Assembly: GCF_008386495.1 (NCBI RefSeq)
Contig: NZ_VTHJ01000001.1
Span: 240,045 to 304,044, forward strand
Direction: 5' to 3'
From: Streptomyces tailanensis
Lineage (GTDB): Bacteria; Actinomycetota; Actinomycetes; Streptomycetales; Streptomycetaceae
DNA length: 64,000 nt
The notes under the pieces were generated by a model. It worked only from the letters and a program-made list of their open reading frames with translations. It did not search any database and had not been told where the DNA came from. Shown one piece after another: positions 33,509 through 41,515 of the stretch (position 1 is its first letter; every line of letters begins with the position of its first letter). A program made the position numbers and the translations under genes.

Positions 33509-34201
33509 ATGAGCATTCAGATGCGTGAGGGCTACAAGGGGACCGGACCCGGTGCGATCACCCCGGACGGCTGCGCGGTCGAGCTGTACTCGCGGCTGCC
33601 GGTGGGGGACGAGCCGGAGGTGATCGCGGGCGTCGCGCCCGCGGGCGCGCGCATTCTCGAACTGGGGAGTGGGGTGGGGCGTATGACCCATCCACTGATC
33701 GAGCGGGGGTTCACCGTCACGGCCGTCGACGAGTCGGCGGAGATGCTGGAGCGGGTGCGCGGCGCCCGGACGATATGCAGCCCGATCGAAGGGCTCGCCC
33801 TGGACGAGAAGTTCGACGTCGTGCTCCTTGCGTCGTTCCTCGTCCATACCGGAGACCCCGAGGTACGCCGCGGGATGCTCGCCACCTGCCTGCGGCACGT
33901 CGCGGACGACGGCTTCGTACTGATCCAGCGGGAAGGGGAGGACTACCACACCAACGTGCCCCGCGAGCGGGTCGACCCCCGTGGCTTCACCGTCCGCATA
34001 GCCTCGACCGAACCGATCGGAGACGGGGTCGACTCCGTCTTCGTCGAGTACTTCTTCCCGGACGGGGAGTGGACCCAGACGTTCCGTTCACGGCCGCTCA
34101 CCAGGGAACAGTTCGAGGAGGCGCTGGACGAGGCGGGGCTGAAGGTGGACCGGTACCTGACGGAGGACCGGATCTGGGTGAAGGCGGTGCCGGTGGGGTG
34201 A
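33509..34201 (+). CDS. class I SAM-dependent methyltransferase
   Basis: 230 aa from MSIQMREGYKGTGPG. Motif I ILELGSGVGRMTHPL (about 48-62), motif II VTAVDESAEMLE, motif III region IEGLALDEKFDVVLLASFLVH, motif post-III LATCLRHVADDGFVLIQREG. C-terminal part has EYFFPDGEWTQTF and ends in basic/valine residues. Typical Methyltransf_25 fold; substrate unknown. 88 bp after the acyltransferase gene with a weak promoter region in between. Confidence 0.88.
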   Translation: MSIQMREGYKGTGPGAITPDGCAVELYSRLPVGDEPEVIAGVAPAGARILELGSGVGRMTHPLIERGFTVTAVDESAEMLERVRGARTICSPIEGLALDEKFDVVLLASFLVHTGDPEVRRGMLATCLRHVADDGFVLIQREGEDYHTNVPRERVDPRGFTVRIASTEPIGDGVDSVFVEYFFPDGEWTQTFRSRPLTREQFEEALDEAGLKVDRYLTEDRIWVKAVPVG

Positions 34202-34408
34202 GGACGGCACGGTGAGGTGAGGACGGTACTGGTGAGGCGAGGTGCGGTACTGATGGGGTGACGGCGGCTGCCGGTGGGGGGAGAGGCGGGGAGGGGGAGG
34301 GCCCACCAAGTTCGGCGCGAATTTCCGGCGGGCACCGATGAGTTCGGCGCAGTGCCTCGGTCTACCTCTGTGACAGCAACACGGAACTGCTTCACACAGG
34401 AGAACGCC
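34202..34408. repeat. degenerate GGTGAGG repeats ahead of the DoxX gene
   Basis: 34202-34300 consists of imperfect copies of a roughly 20-bp unit built on GGTGAGG...GGTACT, beginning in the last codons of the methyltransferase. The remaining 100 bp hold the DoxX ribosome site but no promoter I can define. Confidence 0.5.
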
Positions 34409-34897
34409 ATGTCCGAGACCACCGCTCCCATCACCCGAGTCGCCGCCCCCTCCGCGACCGCTGCCTCCGCCACTGCTCCGGCCGCCGCCTCCGGCGCGAA
34501 CGGCATCGCACGTAGCAGGCGTGCCCGGATCTCGTTGGGCGCTCTGCAGATCGTGCTCGCGCTCTTCTTCGCGATCGCGAGCGCGCTGCCCAAGCTGATC
34601 GCGCACCCGTCGGCCGCCGAGTCCTTCGAGACGCTGGGCTGGGGCAGCACGGGGATGTACACCATCGGCGCGCTCGAACTGGCCGGGGCGATCGGGCTGG
34701 TGATCCCCGTGCTGGCCCCCGTCGCGGCGGGGGCGTTGAGCGCGCTGATGGTGGGGGCGTTCATCACCCAGGTCGCCGTCTTCGACGGGGAGTACGCGGC
34801 GACTCCGCTCATCTTGATGGTCCCGCTCATCGTGATCGCGTGGGCGCGGCGCCAGGACGCGGCCGGGCTGGTGCGGCTGGTGCGACGGGAGGCGTGA
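34409..34897 (+). CDS. DoxX family membrane protein
   Basis: 162 aa, AGGAG 7 nt before the ATG. Residues 1-45 are Ala/Thr-rich and probably cytoplasmic. Four membrane segments follow (LGALQIVLALFFAIASALPK, MYTIGALELAGAIGLVIPVL, AGALSALMVGAFITQVAVF, LILMVPLIVIAWA), the DoxX fold. Members are integral membrane proteins, some linked to thiol or oxidative stress; no specific partner is seen here. Ends at a long bidirectional terminator shared with the S4-domain gene. Confidence 0.85.
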   Translation: MSETTAPITRVAAPSATAASATAPAAASGANGIARSRRARISLGALQIVLALFFAIASALPKLIAHPSAAESFETLGWGSTGMYTIGALELAGAIGLVIPVLAPVAAGALSALMVGAFITQVAVFDGEYAATPLILMVPLIVIAWARRQDAAGLVRLVRREA

Positions 34898-34935
34898 TCG
34901 CCGCTCATGTGACCGTCGCGGTGATGTCCGCGCGG

Positions 34936-34991
34936 AGGACAGCGCCGAGGGGCTTCCCGGTAGAGGACGGGAAGTCCCCCGGCGCTGTCCT
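34936..34991. terminator. bidirectional terminator between DoxX and S4-domain genes
   Basis: 24-bp stem (34936-34959 with 34968-34991) with one A-C mismatch and one G-T wobble, 8-nt loop, between two convergent stops. Confidence 0.85.
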
Positions 34992-35012
34992 GCGGCGGCG
35001 CGACACCTTCGC

Positions 35013-35543
35013 TCAGGAGCCGCCGGTTCCGCCCAAGCCATCGGTCCGGCCGAAGTCGCCGGGCGCTCCAGGACCCGCCAGGCCGCGGAGGCGCTCCAGG
35101 TCTCGGCGGTCGCGTTTGGTGGGGCGGCCGGTGCCTCGGTCGCGGATTCCTGCGGGGGCGGTGGCCTCGCGAGGCGGGGGCGGCGGCGAGTTGTCGACGT
35201 AGCACTCGGCGGCGACGGGCGCGCCCACCCGCTTACGGATCAGACGCTTGACGACGACGATCCGCTCGTGGCCCCCTGCCTGGCGCAGCCGTACCTCGTC
35301 GCCGACGCGAACCGAGTGCGCGGGCTTGACGCGTTCGCCGTTGACCTTGACGTGACCGCCCCGGCAGGCGGTGGCGCCCATCGAACGGGTCTTGACCAGA
35401 CGGACCGACCAGATCCAGCTGTCGATGCGCACGGTCTCGCCGCCGACCGGGCGAGCGGCCTCGGCGGCGGCCGCCGCAGCGCCGGAGTCCCGGTTCGTGG
35501 TGCCCGGGCCGTTCGCCCGCGCGTCCGTACCTTCAGAAGCCAT
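35013..35543 (-). CDS. S4-domain RNA-binding protein (Hsp15/HslR-like)
   Basis: 176 aa. Residues about 38-100 are the S4 domain: VRIDSWIWSVRLVKTRSMGATACRGGHVKVNG (quoted in parts: VRIDSWIWSVRL, CRGGHVKVNG) and HSVRVGDEVRLRQAG. The C-terminal region is Pro-rich then basic (RPTKRDRRDLERLR), as in Hsp15-like proteins that bind stalled 50S subunits. The N-terminal 37 residues are low complexity. The start is 6 nt after TAAGGT, so leaderless. Convergent with DoxX. Confidence 0.88.
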   Translation of the reverse strand: MASEGTDARANGPGTTNRDSGAAAAAAEAARPVGGETVRIDSWIWSVRLVKTRSMGATACRGGHVKVNGERVKPAHSVRVGDEVRLRQAGGHERIVVVKRLIRKRVGAPVAAECYVDNSPPPPPREATAPAGIRDRGTGRPTKRDRRDLERLRGLAGPGAPGDFGRTDGLGGTGGS

Positions 35544-35549
35544 GCCTCG

Positions 35550-35555
35550 ACCTTA
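35550..35555 (-). promoter_or_regulatory. -10 box of leaderless S4-domain gene promoter
   Basis: TAAGGT on the minus strand, 6 nt, then ATG at 35543. Confidence 0.5.
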
Positions 35556-35627
35556 GCTCGCCGCCGTGGCCCGGCGAGGCGAAGAAGCCGTCGGCGAATC
35601 CAGGCAGCGGGCGGCGGCCAGCGGGCA

Positions 35628-35697
35628 GCGATTGGCGGATTTGTCCCAGCGGTACGCCCCGAGACAGGCGTTTTGCCGAGACAAATCCGCCAATCGC
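35628..35697. repeat. large inverted repeat between S4 and UDG genes
   Basis: Perfect 18-bp arms GCGATTGGCGGATTTGTC (35628-35645) and its complement (35680-35697) around a 34-bp centre that contains a smaller inverted repeat (ACGCC...GGCGT). The arms include AT-rich TTTGTC/GACAAA unlike the surroundings. The adjacent genes here are divergent, so a terminator is not expected; a palindromic mobile element or cruciform is more likely. Confidence 0.75.
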
Positions 35698-35765
35698 CGA
35701 GCGCCCACGAGCCGCGTCCACCGCGTCGGGCGATCACCGTGCCCCCGGGAGGCGATCACCGGCCG

Positions 35766-35771
35766 TACCGT
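35766..35771 (+). promoter_or_regulatory. -10 box of the UDG gene
   Basis: TACCGT, 6 nt (GGAGGC), ATG at 35778. GGAGGC could double as a ribosome site, so leaderless status is less certain than at pyk. Confidence 0.45.
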
Positions 35772-35777
35772 GGAGGC

Positions 35778-36521
35778 ATGGGCAGCGGCGACGGCGGTGC
35801 GATCGTTCACCCTGGTCACGGTGGTGACAAGGGGCTGGCCGCGCTCGACGCCCGGATCATCGGGTGCCGTGCCTGTCCCCGGCTGGTCGGGTGGCGGGAG
35901 GAGGTGGCCCGGACCAGGCGGGCCGCGTTCGCCGACGAGGAGTACTGGGGGCGGCCGGTGCCGGGCTTCGGGCCGCCCGACGCGGCGCTGCTGATCATCG
36001 GGCTCGCTCCCGCCGCGCACGGGGCGAACCGGACCGGGCGGATGTTCACCGGCGACCGCTCGGGCGACGTGCTGTACGCGGCGCTGCACGACGTGGGCCT
36101 CGCCTCGCGCGGCACGGCGGTCGGCCTTGACGACGGCCTGGAACTGTACGGCGTACGGATCACCTCACCCGTGCACTGCGCACCGCCCGCCAACAAGCCG
36201 ACCCCCGCGGAACGGGATACGTGCCGGCCGTGGCTGGTAGGTGAGCTGGAGTTGCTGCGGCCGTCGCTGCGGGCCGTGATCGTGCTCGGTGCCTTCGGCT
36301 GGCGGGCCGTGCTGCCCGCTCTCGCCGAGGCCGGCTGGGACGTGCCCCGGCCCCGGCCCGTCTTCGGCCACGGCATCCACGTACCGCTCGACGGGCTCGA
36401 CCTCTTCGGCTGCTTCCATGTGAGCCAGCGCAACACCTTCACCGGCCGGCTGACCCCCGCCATGCTCCGCGAGGTTCTGCGTACGGCGGCCAGGGCGGCC
36501 GGGCTGAGCATCACGTCGTAG
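35778..36521 (+). CDS. uracil-DNA glycosylase, family 5
   Basis: 247 aa. Contains CRACPRLVGWREEVA (about 31-45) and a second Cys segment (HCAPPANKPTPAE), consistent with the 4Fe-4S cluster of family 4/5 enzymes. The motif GLAPAAHGANRTGRMFTGDRSG-type sequence (about 76-97) with GLAPAAHGANRTGR is the family-5 (UDGb) active site, which lacks the usual catalytic Asp/Asn. Motif 2 is HVSQRNTFTGRLT. It removes uracil and probably other deaminated bases from DNA. Single gene. Confidence 0.92.
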   Translation: MGSGDGGAIVHPGHGGDKGLAALDARIIGCRACPRLVGWREEVARTRRAAFADEEYWGRPVPGFGPPDAALLIIGLAPAAHGANRTGRMFTGDRSGDVLYAALHDVGLASRGTAVGLDDGLELYGVRITSPVHCAPPANKPTPAERDTCRPWLVGELELLRPSLRAVIVLGAFGWRAVLPALAEAGWDVPRPRPVFGHGIHVPLDGLDLFGCFHVSQRNTFTGRLTPAMLREVLRTAARAAGLSITS

Positions 36522-36597
36522 TCGGGCCCGGTCGGTCCTGGCCCGGACCGGCTCGGGCCCGGCGGAAAAGCGGCTGCCGACCGGGGCGTACGCCGGT

Positions 36598-36603
36598 TAA
36601 GGT
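36598..36603 (+). promoter_or_regulatory. -10 box of leaderless aminopeptidase promoter
   Basis: TAAGGT, 6 nt, ATG at 36610; no ribosome site. Confidence 0.55.
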
Positions 36604-36609
36604 CGCGCA

Positions 36610-37572
36610 ATGCCTCTCTATCCCGAGATCGAACCGTACGACCACGGCATGCTCGACGTCGGTGACGGCAACCACGTGTACTGGGAGGTCAGCGGGAATC
36701 CGCGGGGCAAGCCGGCGGTCGTGCTGCACGGTGGGCCGGGTTCCCGGGCCAACGCCTGGTTCCCGTGCCTCTTCGACCCCGAGGCGTATCGGATCGTGCA
36801 GTTCGACCAGCGCGGGTGCGGGCGGTCCACGCCGCCGGCCGGCGCGTACGAGACCGACATGAGCGTCAATACGACCGCTCACCTCATCGCCGACCTGGAG
36901 TTGTTGCGGCGGCACCTGGGGATCGAGCGGTGGCTGGTGTGGGGCGTGTCGTGGGGGTCGGTGCTCGGGCTGCGGTACGCGCAGACGCATCCGGGTGCGG
37001 TGACCGAGTTGGTCCTCACCGGCGTCGCCTCCGGCAGCGACGCCGAAGTCGCCCTGCTGACCAGGGGACTTGGGCAGTTCTTCCCGGACGCCTTCGAACG
37101 GTTCCTGGCCGAACTGCCCGAGGACGAGCGCGACGGGAACCTCGCGGCCGCCTACAACCGGCTGCTCGAGTCGCCCGACGCCGACGTGCGGGCGCGGGCG
37201 GCGCGGGCCTGGACCGACTGGGAGACGGCCATCGCGGCGCAGCCGCCCCGTTCCGTGCCGCGCTACGAGGACCCGGTGTTCCGCTACTCCTTCGCCCGTA
37301 CCGTCACCCACTACTGGGGCAACGACCACTTCCTCGACCAGACCGACCTCGACGGCGTCGTCCTGCGTGACGCGCCCCTGCTCAAGGGCATCCCCGGCAC
37401 GCTCGTCCAGGGCAGTCTCGACCCCGGCAATCTCCTCGGTGTCGTCTGGCGCCTCCACCACGCCTGGCCCGGCAGTGAGTTGGTCCTCGTCGACGACGTG
37501 GGACACAACGCGGGCGCGCCGGACATGGCGCAGGCGTTGGTGGAGGCGACGGACAAGTACGCCAGGAGTTGA
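36610..37572 (+). CDS. pip: prolyl aminopeptidase
   Basis: 320 aa, standard length. Alpha/beta-hydrolase: oxyanion-hole HGGPGS (40-45), RGCGRSTP (68-75), nucleophile elbow GVSWGS with Ser114, catalytic Asp in QGSLDPGNLLGV and His in DDVGHNAG. These are the S33-family motifs; the enzyme releases N-terminal proline from peptides in the cytoplasm. Monocistronic, convergent with the LamG gene 28 bp away. Confidence 0.95.
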   Translation: MPLYPEIEPYDHGMLDVGDGNHVYWEVSGNPRGKPAVVLHGGPGSRANAWFPCLFDPEAYRIVQFDQRGCGRSTPPAGAYETDMSVNTTAHLIADLELLRRHLGIERWLVWGVSWGSVLGLRYAQTHPGAVTELVLTGVASGSDAEVALLTRGLGQFFPDAFERFLAELPEDERDGNLAAAYNRLLESPDADVRARAARAWTDWETAIAAQPPRSVPRYEDPVFRYSFARTVTHYWGNDHFLDQTDLDGVVLRDAPLLKGIPGTLVQGSLDPGNLLGVVWRLHHAWPGSELVLVDDVGHNAGAPDMAQALVEATDKYARS

Positions 37573-37600
37573 GCGTCGCGAGGACGCCGGGGGCTGAGCG

Positions 37601-39076
37601 TCAGACGACGCGGGCCGCCGAGATGGGCCGGTCGGCGACGGCGTACGTTTTCGCGGAGCTGGAGTTGACGCTCCAGCGGTAGCGGGAGAACTCCCCGGTG
37701 GTGTCGGAGGCGTAGAACATCATGTGGCCGATGCCGACGCCCTGGAAGTTCGTGCCGTCGACGTCGCTGACCATGCGGGTGTCCGGATACTGGGCGTAGC
37801 TGGACAGGCCGTACACGCCGTGCGGGTCGGATGTCATGTCGACGACCTCGATGGCGTACTGGGTCTCGCCGCTGAAGTTCACCGACCCGGTGAAGACGCC
37901 CTTGACCTGTCGGACCATCACGATGTGGCCGGTGTTGTCGGGGTCGCTGCCGTTGTAGTCGACGGCGATCAGGTCGCCGGGCTGCAGGTCGGTGACCTTG
38001 CGGATGCGCTTGAGGTGGGGGCCGCCGGTGCCGTCCGTGAAGGCCATGCGGTAGTCGGCGGCCTCGGGGATGCGGTCCTGGAAGTACTGCGTGAAGTAGG
38101 CGTCGGTCGCCCAGCCGTAGGTGTGCTTCAGCACCCAGGTGATGAAGGAGGAGCAGCGGGCCTTGGCGATCCAGCTGGTCAGGTCGTCGGGGGTGCCCCA
38201 GGTGACCGTGGACGCGGAGCCGACCAGGTACTGGTTGTTCAGGCCGGCGGTGCGGCCGCTGATCAGGGAGATCTCGTCGGCGCTCAGCACACGGCCGTAG
38301 GCCCGTACGTCGTCCACCGAGCCCTTGAAGCGGTTCACCGATGCGCCGTCCCACTTGGCCCGGCCTATGTTGAAGCCCTGCGTGGCGGCCCAGGACAGCG
38401 TGGTGGCGGCGCTGCCCTTCAGTTCGCCGTTCACGTACAGATGGATCTGCGTGCCGTCCCACACTCCGGTCAGATGTGTCCAGACACCGAGCGCGGCCGG
38501 GGTGGTGGCGACGGCGGAGACCTTGGTGCTCTGGTCCTCGCTGCGCACCTTGAACGCCCAGGTGCTGAAAGCGGGGTCGTACTGGAGGAGGAAGCGGCTG
38601 GCGGCGGTGCCGTCCTGGCTGACCGCGGTGTACATGTTCGCCAGGTCGGCGGGTGTGTCGCCGTCCGCCAGGCGCACCCAGGCCGACACCGTGAAGGGGG
38701 CCGTGGTGTCGAGGACGGAGGCCGTGGCCGCGTACGCGTTGGATGTGCCGTCGAAGGTCAGTTCGCCGCCGGCGCGCGAGGTCGACCAGGACGCGCCGGA
38801 GCCGAGGGTGACCGGCCGCTCGTGGCCGGACCGGTCGGCGCCCGTGCCGTCCAGAGGCCAGTGCCCGAGGAGGCCGCCCGGCAGATAACCGGAGGCCAGG
38901 AGACGCTGGTAGTGCACCATCCGGTCGGCCTCCGCCAGATGCGGGGCCGTGACGGGGGTGAACGGAGTGTTGAGCGGTGCGTCCGCCGCGGCGGTCCCCG
39001 AGCTCTGCACCACTCCCGTGAACGCGCCGACGCCCACGATCGCCGCTCCGCTCAACAACCCACGTCTGCTGACCAT
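37601..39076 (-). CDS. Tat-exported LamG protein with NlpC/P60-like C-terminal domain
   Basis: 491 aa. Tat signal MVSRRGLLSGAAIVGVGAF (RR at 4-5) with cleavage after about residue 32. Residues about 65-285 are a LamG/concanavalin-like lectin domain (LLGHWPLDGTGADRSGH, FTVSAWVRLADG, GSVDDVRAYGRVLSADEI). From about 305 a second domain begins: ARCSSFITWVLKHTYGW supplies a Cys, DLQPGDLIAVDYNG is the strand typical of NlpC/P60 and CHAP domains, and NTGHIVMVRQV the His. The combination suggests a secreted enzyme acting on wall peptides or amides after carbohydrate binding, but the exact reaction is not established. Confidence 0.82.
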   Translation of the reverse strand: MVSRRGLLSGAAIVGVGAFTGVVQSSGTAAADAPLNTPFTPVTAPHLAEADRMVHYQRLLASGYLPGGLLGHWPLDGTGADRSGHERPVTLGSGASWSTSRAGGELTFDGTSNAYAATASVLDTTAPFTVSAWVRLADGDTPADLANMYTAVSQDGTAASRFLLQYDPAFSTWAFKVRSEDQSTKVSAVATTPAALGVWTHLTGVWDGTQIHLYVNGELKGSAATTLSWAATQGFNIGRAKWDGASVNRFKGSVDDVRAYGRVLSADEISLISGRTAGLNNQYLVGSASTVTWGTPDDLTSWIAKARCSSFITWVLKHTYGWATDAYFTQYFQDRIPEAADYRMAFTDGTGGPHLKRIRKVTDLQPGDLIAVDYNGSDPDNTGHIVMVRQVKGVFTGSVNFSGETQYAIEVVDMTSDPHGVYGLSSYAQYPDTRMVSDVDGTNFQGVGIGHMMFYASDTTGEFSRYRWSVNSSSAKTYAVADRPISAARVV

Positions 39077-39167
39077 GCTGCCGTCCTCACTGCCTGAGTT
39101 GAAAGGTCGGCAGAGTGTAGGCAGACGGTTGGGTCGTCGGCCTCAGCATTTATCCGCTGGTGGGTGC

Positions 39168-39845
39168 TTACGAGTTCTGGTCCTCGCCGAACAGGTGCCG
39201 CACCGTGGAGCGGTAGTTGGTCCGGACGTGGGTGAGCGCGTGCTCCCGGGCGCGGTCGGGGTCGCCGGAGGCGATCGCCTCGTACATCTCGCGGTGTTCG
39301 GCGAGGAGTTGGGGCCACTCGGTGTTCTGGCGGGTGAGCCAGCGCAGTCGGCCGGCGACCGGTTCCATGACGGAGATGAGCAGGCTGTTGCCGGCCATGG
39401 CCAGGACGCCGTCGTGGAAACGGGTGTTGACGTCGGTGATCGTCTCGGCGTCACCGGCGTGGGTCGCGGCCGCCGCCTGGTCGAGCAGGGCCGACAGCTC
39501 CGCCAGGGTCCCCGGGGTGGCGCGGGCGGCGGCGAGCCCGGCGGCGTACACCTCCAGCGCCTCGCGCAGCTCGAAGAGTTCCGCGACGTCGGCCGGGGTG
39601 AGACGGCGGACGACGGTGCGGCGCGGGGTCTCGAAGAGGACGAAGCCCTCGGCGACCAGGGCGCGGATCGCCTCGCGGACCGGGACCCGGGAGACCCCGA
39701 AGCGGTCCGCCAGCTCGCGCTCGACGAGCCGGTCACCGGGGCGCAGGCGTCCCGCGATGATGTCCTGCCGCAGGGTCGCGAGGACGCGCTCGCGCACCGC
39801 GCCCAGGGGTTCGATCTTCGCTCCTTGCGGAGCCACGGAACTCAT
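39168..39845 (-). CDS. GntR/FadR-family transcriptional regulator
   Basis: 225 aa. N-terminal winged helix (LGAVRERVLATLRQDIIAG; RLVERELADRFGVSRVPVREAIRAL at about 38-62) and a FadR/FCD effector domain (about 80-215) with the metal/ligand-binding pattern D-x-x-x-R (DVAELFELREALE) and N-x-x-F-H (VNTRFHDG) plus H-x-x-x (AEHREMYEAI). It is divergent from the NCS1 permease gene, with a perfect operator-like palindrome between them, so it probably represses the permease/racemase unit and responds to a transported compound or product. Confidence 0.92.
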   Translation of the reverse strand: MSSVAPQGAKIEPLGAVRERVLATLRQDIIAGRLRPGDRLVERELADRFGVSRVPVREAIRALVAEGFVLFETPRRTVVRRLTPADVAELFELREALEVYAAGLAAARATPGTLAELSALLDQAAAATHAGDAETITDVNTRFHDGVLAMAGNSLLISVMEPVAGRLRWLTRQNTEWPQLLAEHREMYEAIASGDPDRAREHALTHVRTNYRSTVRHLFGEDQNS

Positions 39846-39937
39846 GGGCCAATTTTCACCGACGCCAGGGGTGTTTTACATGGCGTTAACAACAGCGACA
39901 TCGGTCGGAACGGTTGACGGGAGCACCATGTCGGCAG

Positions 39938-39951
39938 TTTGGTATACCAAA
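39938..39951. promoter_or_regulatory. FadR/GntR-type operator
   Basis: TTTGGTATACCAAA, a perfect 14-bp palindrome between the divergent regulator and permease genes. It matches the TGGTATACCA class of sites used by FCD-type GntR regulators. A TTGACG (39914-39919) upstream may be the permease -35, so binding would cover the promoter. Confidence 0.75.
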
Positions 39952-40010
39952 GCCCCCCAGTGCTGGTCCGCTTTATCCTCTCCCCGTCTCCCCTCGCACC
40001 TGGAGGCCCC

Positions 40011-41513
40011 GTGTCTCTCGCCGACCATGCCGAAGCCACCGGCACCACAGCGTTCGTCCCCGACCCCCGCCTCACCAACGAAGACCTGGCGCCCGCCGAG
40101 AAGCGCAACTGGAAGGTCTTCGACCTCTTCGCCCTGTGGATGTCCGACGTCCACAACCTCGGCAACTACACCTTCGCCGCCGGCCTGCTCGTCCTCGGCA
40201 TGAACGTCTGGCAGGTCTTCACGTCGCTGCTCGTCGGCTTCGTGATCATCTACATCGGCATGAACTGGATGGGGAAGATCGGCCAGCGCCACGGCGTGCC
40301 GTTCCCCGTGGTCAGCCGCATCAGCTTCGGCATCTGGGGCGCCAACATCCCGGCCATTATCCGGGCCGTGATCGCCATCATGTGGTACGGCATCCAGACC
40401 TATCTCGCGTCCGTCGCCGTCAACATCATGCTGCTGGCCGCCTGGCCGGGCCTGGAGTCCTGGACCCACGACTCCTTCCTCGGCCTGCACCACCTCGGCT
40501 GGATCACCTTCGTCGCCCTCTGGCTCGTCCAGGCGCTGATCATCAGTCAGGGCATGGAGTCGGTGCGCAAGTTCCAGGACTTCTGCGGCCCCGCGATCTG
40601 GATCGTCATGATCGCCCTCGCCGTGTGGATCCTCGCCGAGGCCGACTGGACGATCTCGCTCACCTCGACGCCGAACCCGGTCTCCGTGGGTGAGCAGTGG
40701 CGGCAGTGGTTCGGTGCGATCGGGCTGGTCCTCGCCACGTACGGCACGCTGATGCTCAACTTCTGCGACTTCTCGCGGTTCGCGCCCGACTACAAGACGG
40801 TCAAGCGGGGGAACTTCTGGGGGCTGCCCATCAACTCGACCGCGTTCGTCGTCGTGTCGGTCATCGTCACGGCCGGATCCATCGAGGTCTTCGGCAAGGC
40901 GATCACCGATCCGGCCTACCTCGTTGCCGAGATCGGCAATACCTGGATCCTGGTGCTCGGCGCTCTGACCTTCGCCATCGCCACCATGGGCGTCAACATC
41001 GTCGCCAACTTCGTCTCGCCGGCGTACGACCTCGCCAATGTCTGGCCGCAGAAGATCACCTTCAAGGTGGGCGGCATGATCAGCACGGTGGCGGCGCTGG
41101 TCGTGACGCCGTGGAACCTGTTCTCCAACCCCACTGTCGTGCAGTACTTCCTCGGCGGGCTCGGGGCGTTCCTCGGACCGCTGTTCGGTGTGATCATGCT
41201 CGACTACTTCTGGGTCAAGCGCGGGCGCATCGACGTCGATGAGCTCTTCAACGCCGAGCCCGGGTCCCGCTACTACTACCGGAAGGGCGTCAACCCCAAG
41301 GCCCTGTGGGCGTTCCTGCCCGCCGCGGCGGTCTCGGCGGTGCTCGCGCTGGTGTCGTACTTCAGTGCGGTCGCGCCGTATTCGTGGTTCATCGGTACGG
41401 CGCTGGCCGCCGGGCTGTACGCGGTGCTGTGCCGGGATGAGCGTGCGGGTTCGGGTTCGGCCTCGGGTGTGGGGTCGGACAAGGGTGTCGAGTCCACGGT
41501 TGTGGAGGGCTGA
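40011..41513 (+). CDS. NCS1 family nucleobase/hydantoin/allantoin permease
   Basis: 500 aa from the GTG at 40011 (TGGAGG 6 nt upstream). Twelve hydrophobic segments; family signatures WKVFDLFALWMSDVHNLGNYTFAAG (shown in part: FALWMSDVHNLGNY), PVVSRISFGIWGANIPAIIRA, NFCDFSRFAPDY and WNLFSNPTVVQYFLGG. NCS1 carriers use H+ or Na+ to import cytosine, uracil, allantoin, thiamine-type or hydantoin compounds. The downstream racemase-like gene favours a hydantoin/allantoin-type substrate. Regulated by the divergent GntR protein by inference. Confidence 0.9.
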   Translation: MSLADHAEATGTTAFVPDPRLTNEDLAPAEKRNWKVFDLFALWMSDVHNLGNYTFAAGLLVLGMNVWQVFTSLLVGFVIIYIGMNWMGKIGQRHGVPFPVVSRISFGIWGANIPAIIRAVIAIMWYGIQTYLASVAVNIMLLAAWPGLESWTHDSFLGLHHLGWITFVALWLVQALIISQGMESVRKFQDFCGPAIWIVMIALAVWILAEADWTISLTSTPNPVSVGEQWRQWFGAIGLVLATYGTLMLNFCDFSRFAPDYKTVKRGNFWGLPINSTAFVVVSVIVTAGSIEVFGKAITDPAYLVAEIGNTWILVLGALTFAIATMGVNIVANFVSPAYDLANVWPQKITFKVGGMISTVAALVVTPWNLFSNPTVVQYFLGGLGAFLGPLFGVIMLDYFWVKRGRIDVDELFNAEPGSRYYYRKGVNPKALWAFLPAAAVSAVLALVSYFSAVAPYSWFIGTALAAGLYAVLCRDERAGSGSASGVGSDKGVESTVVEG

Positions 41514-41515
41514 GC

